Part shown: positions 55,577-63,441 of the stretch, in pieces | Layout of the letters: each line of letters begins with the position of its first letter | Numbering within the stretch: position 1 is the first letter of the stretch | NCBI RefSeq assembly: GCF_001605725.1 | Contig: NZ_CP011530.1 | Coordinates: 4,402,001 to 4,466,000 of the forward strand | Direction: 5' to 3' | From: Mycobacteroides immunogenum | Lineage (GTDB): Bacteria; Actinomycetota; Actinomycetes; Mycobacteriales; Mycobacteriaceae | Length of the DNA stretch: 64,000 nucleotides | The notes under the pieces: generated by a model | What the model was told of the DNA's origin: nothing | The model's database searches: none | Seen by the model: the letters and a program-made list of their open reading frames with translations, nothing else | Position numbers and translations under genes: made by a program

Positions 55577-56046
55577 CAGTTGAACCCGCCTTCTTCTCCG
55601 TCGCCTTCGGCACGTCCGGCCAGAGTGGTGTACGACTCCGTGACGAACTCGCCCTTGTCATTGGTGATGATGTTCTTGATGACGATGATGTCGGTACCGA
55701 ACGATCGGCGGATCGAGTCCACGTAAACATCGCAGTACAGCGTGTCTCCGGCCCTTACCGGGCGGAAGTACTTGAACGCCTGATCAACCTGAACGATCTT
55801 CTCGTCCTTGATGCCGATATTCGCGTCTTCAAAGAATGCCGACTGTGCCGTGTACCCGAAAACGGCCAGAAAAGTCGGAGGCGCTACCAGCGCTCCATGT
55901 CCAAGCTCCGCTGCCCCGGCCTCGTCGTGATGAGCCTGGTTAAGGCATTTGACTGCCTCGGCGTGCTCGCGAATCTTCTCTCGCCCAACCACATAGTGGT
56001 CCGGGTATCGGTAGTGCGTTCCGACGAGATCTTGCGATAAAGCCAC
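55576..56046 (-). CDS. hadA: (3R)-hydroxyacyl-ACP dehydratase subunit HadA
   Basis: A 156-residue hot-dog-fold subunit that binds acyl chains in FAS-II. It begins MALSQDLVGTHYRYPDHYVVGREKIREHAE. Residue 61, in PPTFLAVFGY, is Ala; in M. tuberculosis HadA this position is the Cys modified by activated thiacetazone and isoxyl. It starts 86 bases after rpmG and overlaps hadB. Confidence 0.93.
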   Translation of the reverse strand: MALSQDLVGTHYRYPDHYVVGREKIREHAEAVKCLNQAHHDEAGAAELGHGALVAPPTFLAVFGYTAQSAFFEDANIGIKDEKIVQVDQAFKYFRPVRAGDTLYCDVYVDSIRRSFGTDIIVIKNIITNDKGEFVTESYTTLAGRAEGDGEEGGFN

Positions 56047-56132
56047 GGCCGGAATTTACCTACTGACGTTGATCGGTACCAAGTAAGGCTTGCCTACTCG
56101 TGTCGCCTCGCGACGACCCAAGTGCCTATTGG

Positions 56133-56300
56133 CTAGCGGGATTCCTTGTGCGGCTGGTGCGATCCGCAGTTCGGGCAGAACTTCTTCAGTTCCAGCCGGT
56201 CTGGGTCGTTACGCCGGTTCTTCTTGGTGATGTAGTTACGGTGCTTGCACGTCTCACATGCCAAGGTGATCTTGGGCCGGACGTCGGTGCTGGAGGCCAC
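56133..56300 (-). CDS. rpmG: 50S ribosomal protein L33, zinc-binding form
   Basis: A 55-residue protein with four Cys in CETC and CPNC, so it is the zinc-containing C+ form (M. tuberculosis rpmG2). The start is GTG at 56300 after AGAGGG. It is followed by hadA, the usual mycobacterial order. Confidence 0.95.
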   Translation of the reverse strand: MASSTDVRPKITLACETCKHRNYITKKNRRNDPDRLELKKFCPNCGSHQPHKESR

Positions 56301-56342
56301 TGCAGTTGCCCTCTTTCGTTCGTTGTCTCTATGTTCGGGTGG

Positions 56343-56416
56343 TAGCGGTGGGGAGGCTCGATCTCCCGACCTCACGATTATGAGTCGTGCGCTCTAACCA
56401 GCTGAGCTACACCGCC
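56343..56416 (-). tRNA. metT: tRNA-Met (CAT anticodon)
   Basis: A minus-strand cloverleaf beginning GGCGGTGTAGCTC with anticodon CAT in the loop CTCATAA and ending CACCGCTA. The following bases CCA (56340-56342) are encoded. The acceptor ends with a G-U pair. The elongator type is likely from position in the rpmG-metT-thrT cluster. Confidence 0.92.
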
Positions 56417-56454
56417 CCGCAGACAGGGCCGGCGTTTCCGCCTGCCGTCTACCG

Positions 56455-56527
56455 AGCCCCCTAACGGAATCGAACCGTTGACCTTTTCCTTACCATGGAA
56501 ACGCTCTGCCGACTGAGCTAAGGGGGC
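56455..56527 (-). tRNA. thrT: tRNA-Thr (GGT anticodon)
   Basis: A minus-strand cloverleaf beginning GCCCCCTTAGCTC, with a perfect acceptor stem and anticodon loop ATGGTAA giving anticodon GGT. The T arm GGTTCGATTCC is present. The CCA end is not encoded. Confidence 0.95.
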
Positions 56528-56577
56528 ATTAAAGCCCTCACGAGGGTACCCGCTGACGTCTGTGGAACCAAAACGGC

Positions 56578-58095
56578 TTATCGGAGGCGGCAGGGCACCG
56601 GTGCGTACAGCGCCTGCCTGCATAATTCCTCGGCCTCCGCGGTGGACCGGTCCAGCGGCTGGCGGGTATCGATCACGTGAGCCTCACCCCACCCCCGGTC
56701 CGGACTCACGAACTCGGCGCCCAGTGCGGCGGCGATGTCACCGGCAGCATCCGAGATTCCGTCATGACGGGTGGCGACTCGATGCTGCGCGGTGACCAGC
56801 GGCGCCATGCACAGAAATTCCACCATCGGCGCACCCGCCTCATAGGCAAGCTGATGCGCACGCAGCCGGTGCCGCGGGCTGCGCCATGTCCCGTCCAGGA
56901 TCACGGTGTGACCGCTGGCCAGCGACAGCCGCGCGCGCCTCAGTACCGCGTCATAGACCGCGTTCACGTTCTCCGCGGTGTACAGCCCGCCGTCCAGCAC
57001 ACCCTTTCCGCCGGATATGACGCCGAGCCGGTGTAGCTGGTGACGTACTTCGTCTGTCGAAATTACCTGAGCACCAATATCTTCCGATATCCGGCGGGCC
57101 AATGTGCTCTTACCGGCGCCCGGGCCGCCACCGACGAGAACCAGCCGTACCGTGGCCGCCCCCAGATGACTCAACGCCATCGCCACATGCTTGGTGGCCC
57201 GCCCCAGGGCCGACCGCTGCCCCTGGGTGAACCGGCTGCAGTCCACCTTGGCCCGCACCAACGCGCGATACGCGATGTAAAAGTGCCGCAAGGGTTCCGG
57301 CGCGGTGTCGGCGGACAACTCCACATAGCGATTCATGAAGTACTCGCCCAGGTCCGGGCGCCCCAGAAACTCCAGATCCATCGCCAGGAAGGCCGCGTCG
57401 TCGAGCCCGTCCACGTGACGTAGCTGGTCGTCGAACTCCAGGCAGTCGAGCAGCACCGGACCGTTGGGCAGGCAAAAGATGTCGCTGGCCAGCAGATCTC
57501 CGTGCCCGTCAATGATTCTCCCATCGGCCACGCGCTGCGCGAAAAGCACCGCGCGACCTGAGATGAACTGGGTGGCGAGCGTGCGGATCAGGCGCACATC
57601 GTCGGCCGCGAGCACTGTTCCCGCGTATTTCTCCAGGGTGGCCAAGGTGTCGTCCCACCGGTCGACGATGGTGTCCAGGGATCCGGCCTCGTCGATCGAC
57701 GGACTGCGATCGGCACGTTTGTGAAATCCCGCCAGCACCTCGGCGATCGCGTCCAGGTGCGCCTTGGTGACCCGCTTGGCCTTGGCCATCGCCGACAGCC
57801 GCGCGGTATCCGGGTAACGCCGCATCACCACGACCGGCTCACCCGACCCGCCATCGGGGGCGGTGAGATGCGATACGCCGATATAGCTGTCGTGCGAGAT
57901 GCGGCTGTTGAGCGCCACCTCGCGGGCGCAGGCTCTCTCACGAAGCTCGGGTGTGCTGAAGTCCAGGCAGTTCGTGACGACGGGCTTCTTGATCTTGTAG
58001 GCCATCCCTCCGACCAAAATCACAATGCCCGTGTGCGTTTCGCGTATCTCGGCACCAACGGAGGTAGGGCTTATGGTCGACCGTAGTGAGCGCAT
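56578..58095 (-). CDS. Two-domain kinase: APH-like phosphotransferase plus P-loop ATPase (Rv2004c-like)
   Basis: A 505-residue protein with two parts. The first (about residues 1-320) is aminoglycoside-phosphotransferase-like, with MAYKIKKPVV (nucleotide-binding Lys), GHGDLLASDIF and CLEFDD (catalytic and metal acids). The second is a P-loop kinase with Walker A GGGPGAGKSTLARRI. It resembles M. tuberculosis Rv2004c, a DevR-regulon protein of unknown substrate. The start is taken as the ATG at 58095; an upstream ATG at 58137 is possible. It is divergent from an Acg-like gene across a region with DevR-box-like sites. Confidence 0.82.
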   Translation of the reverse strand: MRSLRSTISPTSVGAEIRETHTGIVILVGGMAYKIKKPVVTNCLDFSTPELRERACAREVALNSRISHDSYIGVSHLTAPDGGSGEPVVVMRRYPDTARLSAMAKAKRVTKAHLDAIAEVLAGFHKRADRSPSIDEAGSLDTIVDRWDDTLATLEKYAGTVLAADDVRLIRTLATQFISGRAVLFAQRVADGRIIDGHGDLLASDIFCLPNGPVLLDCLEFDDQLRHVDGLDDAAFLAMDLEFLGRPDLGEYFMNRYVELSADTAPEPLRHFYIAYRALVRAKVDCSRFTQGQRSALGRATKHVAMALSHLGAATVRLVLVGGGPGAGKSTLARRISEDIGAQVISTDEVRHQLHRLGVISGGKGVLDGGLYTAENVNAVYDAVLRRARLSLASGHTVILDGTWRSPRHRLRAHQLAYEAGAPMVEFLCMAPLVTAQHRVATRHDGISDAAGDIAAALGAEFVSPDRGWGEAHVIDTRQPLDRSTAEAEELCRQALYAPVPCRLR

Positions 58096-58152
58096 GACCT
58101 CATCGTTGCCGGACGCACGCCGCGGACATCCGGCCATGGGCCCCCAATTCGT

Positions 58153-58166
58153 GGGCCGGAAGTCAC
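58153..58166 (-). promoter_or_regulatory. Candidate DevR box 1 in the kinase/Acg intergenic region
   Basis: On the minus strand GTGACTTCCGGCCC fits the common DevR-site form GGGACTTNNGGCCC with one mismatch. It lies 58 bases before the kinase ATG at 58095, a normal activator position. Confidence 0.5.
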
Positions 58167-58216
58167 CAGTTCGGCCCACCCGGGGCGCGTTGGACGTCCT
58201 TCGCTTCACCACTGCG

Positions 58217-58230
58217 GGGACTTCGGGCAT
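58217..58230 (+). promoter_or_regulatory. Candidate DevR box 2 in the kinase/Acg intergenic region
   Basis: On the plus strand GGGACTTCGGGCAT matches the left half of the DevR consensus fully and the right half partly. It is 82 bases before the Acg-like ATG and could serve either divergent gene. Confidence 0.5.
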
Positions 58231-58311
58231 CTGACCGGTGACCAAGGGCTCTGTCGGCGGGTGCGGCGGTCACCAAGAGTCGAGGGCACCACCAGCCGAG
58301 CGGGAGCCGAC

Positions 58312-59304
58312 ATGCCCAAGACAATGGTTCACATCGACGTCATCCAGACCGCGATTCAACTTGCCTGCCGCGCACCGTCTTTGCACAACACCCAACCGTG
58401 GCGCTGGATTGTCGACCTTGGCTCGGGACCGGGCGATCTGCACCTGCATCTGGACCGCAGCCGATGCGTCACCCGGACCGACGGCGCGGGGCGCGAGGCC
58501 ATCATCAGCTGCGGGTCGGCACTGGATCATTTCCGGGTAGCGATGGCCTCGGCCGGCTGGACAGCACGCGTGGAACGCATCCCCGACCCCGATAATCCAG
58601 ACCATCTGGCGAGCATCACCTTCTCCCCCAGGGGTCTTGTGGTGGTGGCTGATCGACGCCGCGCGGATGCGATTCTGCAGCGCCGCACCGACCGGCTGCC
58701 GTTCGAAGCCCCATCGAACTGGTCGCAGTTCGCTCGCATGCTGAACACGGTGATCGCCGACCGGGCGGTGATTCTCGATGTGATCGACGACGTCACGCGG
58801 CCCAAGTTGGCGGACGCGTCGGCGCTCAGTGACGCCTTGCGTATCTACGACTCCGCGTACCAAACCGAACTCGATTGGTGGACAGCATCGTTCACGCTCG
58901 AGGACGGGGTTCCCCGGAGCGCACTGGTATCGGCCGCCGAGAGCGATCGGGTCGATATCGGCCGTGCCTTCCCGGTTGTCGCGGAAAGGACCTCACACCC
59001 CGCCCCACAGGAGGACCAAGCAAAGGTGCTCGCGTTGTCCACCGCCCGAGACACCCCTAAACATCTCCTGCGCTGCGGTGAGCTGCTCTCGGAAGTACTG
59101 CTGGAGGCGACACTCGCGGGCATGGCGACCTGCACCATCACCCACATGCTGGAGCTGACCGCGAGCCGTGAGGTCGTCGGTGCCGCTATCGGCAGGTCAC
59201 ATCCGCAGGCATTGATAAGGGTGGGGACGGCCCCCACGTTTGGCCGCATTCCTCCGCCGACGCCGCGCCGGTCGCTCGCCGACGTATTCGAGATTCGCGG
59301 TTAG
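58312..59304 (+). CDS. Acg-like nitroreductase family protein
   Basis: A 330-residue protein of the Acg group (M. tuberculosis Rv2032, Rv3127 and Rv3131; all near 330-340 residues). Visible features are LACRAPSLHNTQPWRW near the N-terminus, the central RRTDRLPFEAP, and LLEATLAGMATCTITHMLELTASREVV with RVGTAP toward the end. Acg proteins are nitroreductase homologues that bind and may store FMN. In M. tuberculosis they are induced by hypoxia through DevR. GGGAG lies before the ATG. A universal stress gene follows. Confidence 0.87.
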   Translation: MPKTMVHIDVIQTAIQLACRAPSLHNTQPWRWIVDLGSGPGDLHLHLDRSRCVTRTDGAGREAIISCGSALDHFRVAMASAGWTARVERIPDPDNPDHLASITFSPRGLVVVADRRRADAILQRRTDRLPFEAPSNWSQFARMLNTVIADRAVILDVIDDVTRPKLADASALSDALRIYDSAYQTELDWWTASFTLEDGVPRSALVSAAESDRVDIGRAFPVVAERTSHPAPQEDQAKVLALSTARDTPKHLLRCGELLSEVLLEATLAGMATCTITHMLELTASREVVGAAIGRSHPQALIRVGTAPTFGRIPPPTPRRSLADVFEIRG

Positions 59305-59313
59305 GACGCAACC

Positions 59314-60171
59314 ATGAATGAAGTCCGTATGCCCGGCCCCGCAGTGGTTGTTGGCATTGATGGGTCACGATCCGCGGTCCGTGCCGCGCTCTGGGCGGTC
59401 GACGAGGCAATGCACCGCGAGCTGCCATTGCGTCTGGTGCATGTGACGCCCCAGCCCGAGTTCCCCGAGTTCAGCGACGAACGCAGTCCCGCCGGAACGG
59501 CTGTGCGGCACGCGTTCCGGCAGATCGGGGCCACCGGTAAACCCGTGAAGGTGGAGGCCGAGATCCGCCATGGCCGGGTGGCCGACCTGCTGTTGGAGGC
59601 CGCACGCAATGCGGTGATGCTCTGTGTGGGAGCCATCGGCATCAGCGGCTCGGATACCCGCAAGGTCGGGTCCACCGCATCCGAGATTCTCGGGTCGGCA
59701 CGGTGCCCGGTCGCGGTGATTCGCGGCGATCACCCGCCACCCGGGGCGGCTTCCGCGGTAGTCGTCGAGATCGACGAGACCCATGAGTCGGCGGCCTGTC
59801 TGGAGTTGGCCGCCCACGAGGCGCGGCTGCGCGCGGCGCCGCTGCGGGTACTGCTGCGGCATCGCCCGATCGCCCACTCCGGTCAGCGGATAGCCACTTT
59901 GACCCGCGTGGACCGCGGCGTGGCCGCGGTCCACTTGGAACGGCGCCTGGCACCGCTGCGAATGCGGCACCCCGACCTGGACATCCGTGCCCTGGATCCG
60001 GTGGGCGGCACCCTCGACTACCTGGAACGCCACGGGCACGCCGTGCAATTGGTGGTCGTCGGGGCCGGCGACGCCGCCCATGTGCGGGAATTGGTCGGCC
60101 CTAACGGATGCGGCGTCCTGGGCAGAACACACTGCTCGGTGTTGATCACGGCGCGCCAGCGGCTGCTGTAG
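59314..60171 (+). CDS. Universal stress protein, tandem UspA domains
   Basis: A 285-residue protein of two UspA domains. The first has VVVGIDGSRSAVRAALWAVDEA and the ATP-binding loop GISGSDTRKVGSTASEILGSARCPVAVI. The second is degenerate, with VVVEIDETHESAACLELAAHEARLR and VVVGAGDAAHVRELV. Its length fits the Rv2005c/Rv2623 group, DevR-controlled in M. tuberculosis. It starts nine bases after the Acg-like gene, so the two form an operon. Confidence 0.9.
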   Translation: MNEVRMPGPAVVVGIDGSRSAVRAALWAVDEAMHRELPLRLVHVTPQPEFPEFSDERSPAGTAVRHAFRQIGATGKPVKVEAEIRHGRVADLLLEAARNAVMLCVGAIGISGSDTRKVGSTASEILGSARCPVAVIRGDHPPPGAASAVVVEIDETHESAACLELAAHEARLRAAPLRVLLRHRPIAHSGQRIATLTRVDRGVAAVHLERRLAPLRMRHPDLDIRALDPVGGTLDYLERHGHAVQLVVVGAGDAAHVRELVGPNGCGVLGRTHCSVLITARQRLL

Positions 60172-60254
60172 GCCTCACCCCCGGGCGGTACCCACCACGC
60201 TTTCATTTGGGGTACCTCGCTACTCGCGTCATCGAGACCACGCCGGATCAGGAT

Positions 60255-60279
60255 CGTTGTGTATCGCTTTTACACAACG
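60255..60279. promoter_or_regulatory. 25-bp dyad upstream of the orphan Cys protein
   Basis: CGTTGTGTA (60255-60263) and TACACAACG (60271-60279) are exact reverse complements with a 7-base spacer. It lies 37 bases before the ATG at 60316. The layout resembles an operator for a dimeric regulator such as a Crp/FNR- or MerR-type factor, but I do not recognise the specific site. Confidence 0.55.
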
Positions 60280-60315
60280 GAACCGAGCCACACACCTGTG
60301 CCGGGAGGAGTCGAA

Positions 60316-60747
60316 ATGATCACACGAATCGCCCCATACAGCGTCTCGCCGGACGTCAGCCTGCTCATCCTGGTTGAGGCCGGTCCTGCCCACGACCTTC
60401 GCGAGCATCCCGGCGCAATCAATTCAGCGACACCGATTTTCGAGGCCATTCGAGCGGCCGGGCACACGGTCGCGCCCCTTCATGCCAACGCCGCGAGCGT
60501 ACCAACCGAGCTGCGATCCATCTTCGTCGTCACCGCGCCCGCCTGCCCGGAGTTCGAGCGGCTCGCCGAACATCTGCGGGCCCTCCCCGGTGTTGCCGCG
60601 ACCTACCTGGAATGTGATGACGCCTGCCCGGCACCAAGCAGCGTCAGCACCATCCCGGTATCGATCGGTGCGCAGCGCCGGGCATCGGTCCGCCATGTCA
60701 CCCAATGCGGCATCGGAAGTCTCGGCGCGCGCAGGCTGGCCGGCTAG
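60316..60747 (+). CDS. Hypothetical protein with scattered Cys residues
   Basis: A 143-residue protein beginning MITRIAPYSVSPDVSLLILVEAG; GGAGGAG lies before the ATG. A segment IFVVTAPACPEFERLAEHLRALPGVAATYLECDDACPAP looks like a small alpha/beta (ferredoxin- or ACT-like) unit, and VTQCGIG follows. The four Cys could bind a metal or form disulfides. No function is recognised. It follows the stress gene by 144 bases and has its own dyad. Confidence 0.65.
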   Translation: MITRIAPYSVSPDVSLLILVEAGPAHDLREHPGAINSATPIFEAIRAAGHTVAPLHANAASVPTELRSIFVVTAPACPEFERLAEHLRALPGVAATYLECDDACPAPSSVSTIPVSIGAQRRASVRHVTQCGIGSLGARRLAG

Positions 60748-60885
60748 TACACACGAGGAGTAGAGATCGACACGCGGTCGGCCAGGTCGATACGGCCGGC
60801 GGCCTTTGTCTTAGTGCCCGAACGCGCCGAGGACCAGCCCTTCATCCGGAGCGGATATGTCGGCCATGAGAAGCGCCTTGGGCAT
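60744..60885 (-). pseudogene. Possible degenerate small gene (frameshift)
   Basis: On the minus strand an ATG at 60885 after GGAG opens a 24-residue frame (MPKALLMADISAPDEGLVLGA) that ends at a TAA at 60811-60813. In another frame codons with normal GC-third usage continue as TKTKAAGRIDLADRVSISTPRVY to a TAG at 60744. The two halves would form one about 47-residue protein if joined by a one-base shift near 60815. The stop shares the palindrome CTAG with the convergent gene. It may be a decayed gene or two unrelated short frames. Confidence 0.25.
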
Positions 60886-60898
60886 GTCTCCGGCATTT

Positions 60899-60928
60899 CA
60901 ACTCTACCCTTCCGTAAGGGTAGAGTTG
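60899..60928. promoter_or_regulatory. MerR-type operator/promoter between the divergent frame and sulP
   Basis: A 13-bp dyad (60899-60911 with 60916-60928) has core CTCTACCC/GGGTAGAG with a four-base centre, a classic MerR-family operator. On each strand it sits between a weak -35 (TTTCAA or similar) and TAGAGT at 18-19 bases, the long spacer that MerR proteins distort. The gene-free stretch 60748-61059 otherwise holds only the small degenerate frame at 60744-60885 and the sulP leader. Confidence 0.75.
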
Positions 60929-61059
60929 TGATCCAGTAGCTGGTACCGCGACGCGGCTGCCAGTACTCCGACTGCCGTGCAGCGCCGCACTTTCCGTAGA
61001 TCTCGCACGCCCCCGCCGCAGGTGGGTGTTGTTGTGCTGCACCACGAATGGAGCCGACC

Positions 61060-62580
61060 ATGATTTCTGGACAGATACCCGTCACCTCAGCAGATCCCAG
61101 CACGTCGGTGTGGCTGGCGCTGCGGTCCTGGCCGCGGATGCGGACCGAGGTGCTGGCCGGGCTGGTGGTGGCGCTGGCGCTGATTCCCGAGGCGATCTCG
61201 TTCTCGGTGATCGCCGGGGTCGATCCCCGGGTCGGGTTGTTCGCGTCGTTCACGATGGCGGTCACCATCGCGATCACCGGCGGGCGCCCGGCGATGATTT
61301 CAGCGGCCACCGGCGCGGTGGCATTGGTGATCGCCCCGGTAGCCCGCCAGTACGGCATGGACTATCTGATCGCCACGGTCATCCTGGCTGGGGTCATCCA
61401 GGTCACGCTCAGCGTGCTGGGGGTGGCGCGGCTGATGCGGTTCATTCCGCGCAGCGTCATGGTCGGTTTCGTCAACGCACTGGCCATCTTGATCTTCACC
61501 GCCCAGCTGCCGCACCTGATCAATGTGCCCGGACTGGTGTATCCGTTCGTCGGAGTTGGGCTGCTGATCATGGCCTTCCTACCCAAACTCACCACCGCGA
61601 TACCGGGGCCACTGGTGGCCATCGTGGCCCTGACCGCCGCGGCGATCGTGTTCTCCGTTGACCTGCCCAGCGTCAGCGATGAAGGCACCCTGCCCTCAAG
61701 TCTTCCCACGGTATTCATTCCACACGTGCCCTGGACCATGCACACTCTGGAGCTCGTCGCCCCCTATGCGTTAGCGATGGCACTGGTCGGGCTGCTCGAA
61801 TCGCTGATGACCGCCAAACTCGTCGATGACATCACCGATACCCACTCCAACAAAACCCGAGAGGGCTGGGGCCAAGGCATCGCCAACGTCGTCACCGGGT
61901 TTTTCGGCGGCATGGGCGGCTGCGCCATGATCGGCCAGACCATGATCAACGTGAAAGTCTCCGGCGCCCGCACCCGCATCTCCACATTCTTGGCCGGCGC
62001 CCTTCTTTTGGGATTAGTTGTCGGACTGGGCGATATCGTCGGCCGCATCCCCATGGCCGCCCTGGTCGCGGTGATGATCATGGTGTCCGTAGGCACCATG
62101 GACTGGCACAGCATCAACCCGGCCACCCTGCGCCGCATGCCCCTCAGCGAGACCCTAGTCATGGCCGCCACCGTGATCGTGACCGTGGCCAGCCACAACC
62201 TGGCCTACGGCGTCATCATCGGGGTAATCACCGCTATGGTGCTGTTCGCGCGCCGCGTCGCCCACATGGTCACCGTCGCCAAAACTCAACAACCCCAACA
62301 AGACCCAAACACCGGCACGGTGGTGTACCGGGTCACCGGGGAACTGTTCTTCGCCTCCAGCAACGACCTGGTCTACCAATTCGACTACACCGGCGACCCC
62401 GGACACATCCTCATCGATATGACCGACTCACACATCTGGGATGCCTCCACCGTCGCAGCCCTGGACGCCATCACCACCAAATACCGTGCCCGCGGCAAAC
62501 ACGTGGAAATCATTGGCCTCAACCAAGACTCAGCTACCCGGCACGACCGCCTCACCGGACAACTCGGCGGCAGCCACTAA
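61060..62580 (+). CDS. SulP family anion transporter with C-terminal STAS domain
   Basis: A 506-residue transporter. About 11-12 membrane segments include AGLVVALALIPEAISFSVIAGVDPRVGLFASF (SulP signature), ISAATGAVALVIAPV and MVGFVNALAILIFTAQLPHL. The C-terminal STAS domain reads ILIDMTDSHIWDASTVAALDAI. It imports sulfate, bicarbonate or a related anion. I chose the ATG at 61060, which has GGAG six bases upstream; ATG 61048 is an alternative. It is followed by a MerR regulator gene. Confidence 0.9.
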   Translation: MISGQIPVTSADPSTSVWLALRSWPRMRTEVLAGLVVALALIPEAISFSVIAGVDPRVGLFASFTMAVTIAITGGRPAMISAATGAVALVIAPVARQYGMDYLIATVILAGVIQVTLSVLGVARLMRFIPRSVMVGFVNALAILIFTAQLPHLINVPGLVYPFVGVGLLIMAFLPKLTTAIPGPLVAIVALTAAAIVFSVDLPSVSDEGTLPSSLPTVFIPHVPWTMHTLELVAPYALAMALVGLLESLMTAKLVDDITDTHSNKTREGWGQGIANVVTGFFGGMGGCAMIGQTMINVKVSGARTRISTFLAGALLLGLVVGLGDIVGRIPMAALVAVMIMVSVGTMDWHSINPATLRRMPLSETLVMAATVIVTVASHNLAYGVIIGVITAMVLFARRVAHMVTVAKTQQPQQDPNTGTVVYRVTGELFFASSNDLVYQFDYTGDPGHILIDMTDSHIWDASTVAALDAITTKYRARGKHVEIIGLNQDSATRHDRLTGQLGGSH

Positions 62581-62664
62581 CTGCACTTGGCCGCTTCGGA
62601 TGCTGGCTACAGTTGAGCAGCACATGAAACAAGCACGTACACAAGATCGGAGGTGCGTCGCACG

Positions 62665-63069
62665 TTGACTGACACAGACACCGCGAAGTTGCAGATCGGG
62701 CAAGTCGCCGCCCGCACCGAACTGTCGATCCGCACCATCCGCCACTACGACGACGTCGGCCTGATCACCCCCTCGGCCCGCAGCGCAGGAGGGTTTCGCC
62801 TCTACACCGAAGCCGACGTCGAACGGCTCCTGGTCATCCGGCGGATGAAGCCCCTCGACTTCACCCTCAATGAAATGAGGGACTTGCTGGAAGCTATCGA
62901 CACCCTGAACACACCTAACGCCACAGCAGCTCAACGAACCGCTGCCGCCGATTACCTGCAGCAATGCCAAACCCGAACCCACGACGCCATCAATCGGCTA
63001 CGCAAACACCTCGCCTACGCCGAAGAACTCGACCGCATCCTCACCACACGCGCAAGGAAGCCGGTCTAG
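62665..63069 (+). CDS. MerR family transcriptional regulator
   Basis: A 134-residue regulator with the MerR DNA-binding domain LQIGQVAARTELSIRTIRHYDDVGLITPSARSAGGFRLYTEADVERLLVIRRMKPLDFTLNEMRDLLEAI and a helical dimerisation tail (LRKHLAYAEELDRIL). There is no metal-binding Cys set in the C-terminus, so it is not a metal sensor. The start is a TTG at 62665, downstream of GGAGG with an 11-base gap; a GTG at 62653 is an alternative. It lies 84 bases after sulP and probably acts on the dyad at 60899-60928. Confidence 0.85.
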   Translation: MTDTDTAKLQIGQVAARTELSIRTIRHYDDVGLITPSARSAGGFRLYTEADVERLLVIRRMKPLDFTLNEMRDLLEAIDTLNTPNATAAQRTAAADYLQQCQTRTHDAINRLRKHLAYAEELDRILTTRARKPV

Positions 63070-63177
63070 ACCGGGTCGGGCCTCACGCCCACACGAAGGA
63101 AGTAGTCCGCTACTCGTGCGGGCTCCTGTTCACCGGTCCTACGGTTCGGGAAGACCCACCACCCCGAGGAGCCGATC

Positions 63178-63423
63178 ATGACAACGCTTGAACGCCAAGC
63201 AATCCGGCAACCATCACACACGCCCACAACCAAAGTGGCAGCCAGCGGGACCGCCGGTGCGATCTCGGTTCTGCTGGTCTTCGTTCTCGGTAAGTTCGAC
63301 ATCCAAATACCGGGAGACGTCGGCTCCGCCATCACCGTGCTCTTCTCGGCGGCCTGCGGCTACCTGGTGCATGAACGCACCGTTGTGCAGCGGCCGGCAC
63401 CGCGAGCCAGGGATGAGAATTGA
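63178..63423 (+). CDS. Small two-span membrane protein, holin-like
   Basis: An 81-residue protein with two hydrophobic segments (VAASGTAGAISVLLVFVLG and VGSAITVLFSAACGYLVHE) joined by a short loop FDIQIPGD, and a basic tail. This layout resembles small mycobacterial and mycobacteriophage holins, but no lysis genes are near. A GAGGAG ribosome-binding site lies before the ATG. Function is unknown. Confidence 0.65.
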   Translation: MTTLERQAIRQPSHTPTTKVAASGTAGAISVLLVFVLGKFDIQIPGDVGSAITVLFSAACGYLVHERTVVQRPAPRARDEN

Positions 63424-63441
63424 CCCGCCGGACCCGCCGGA

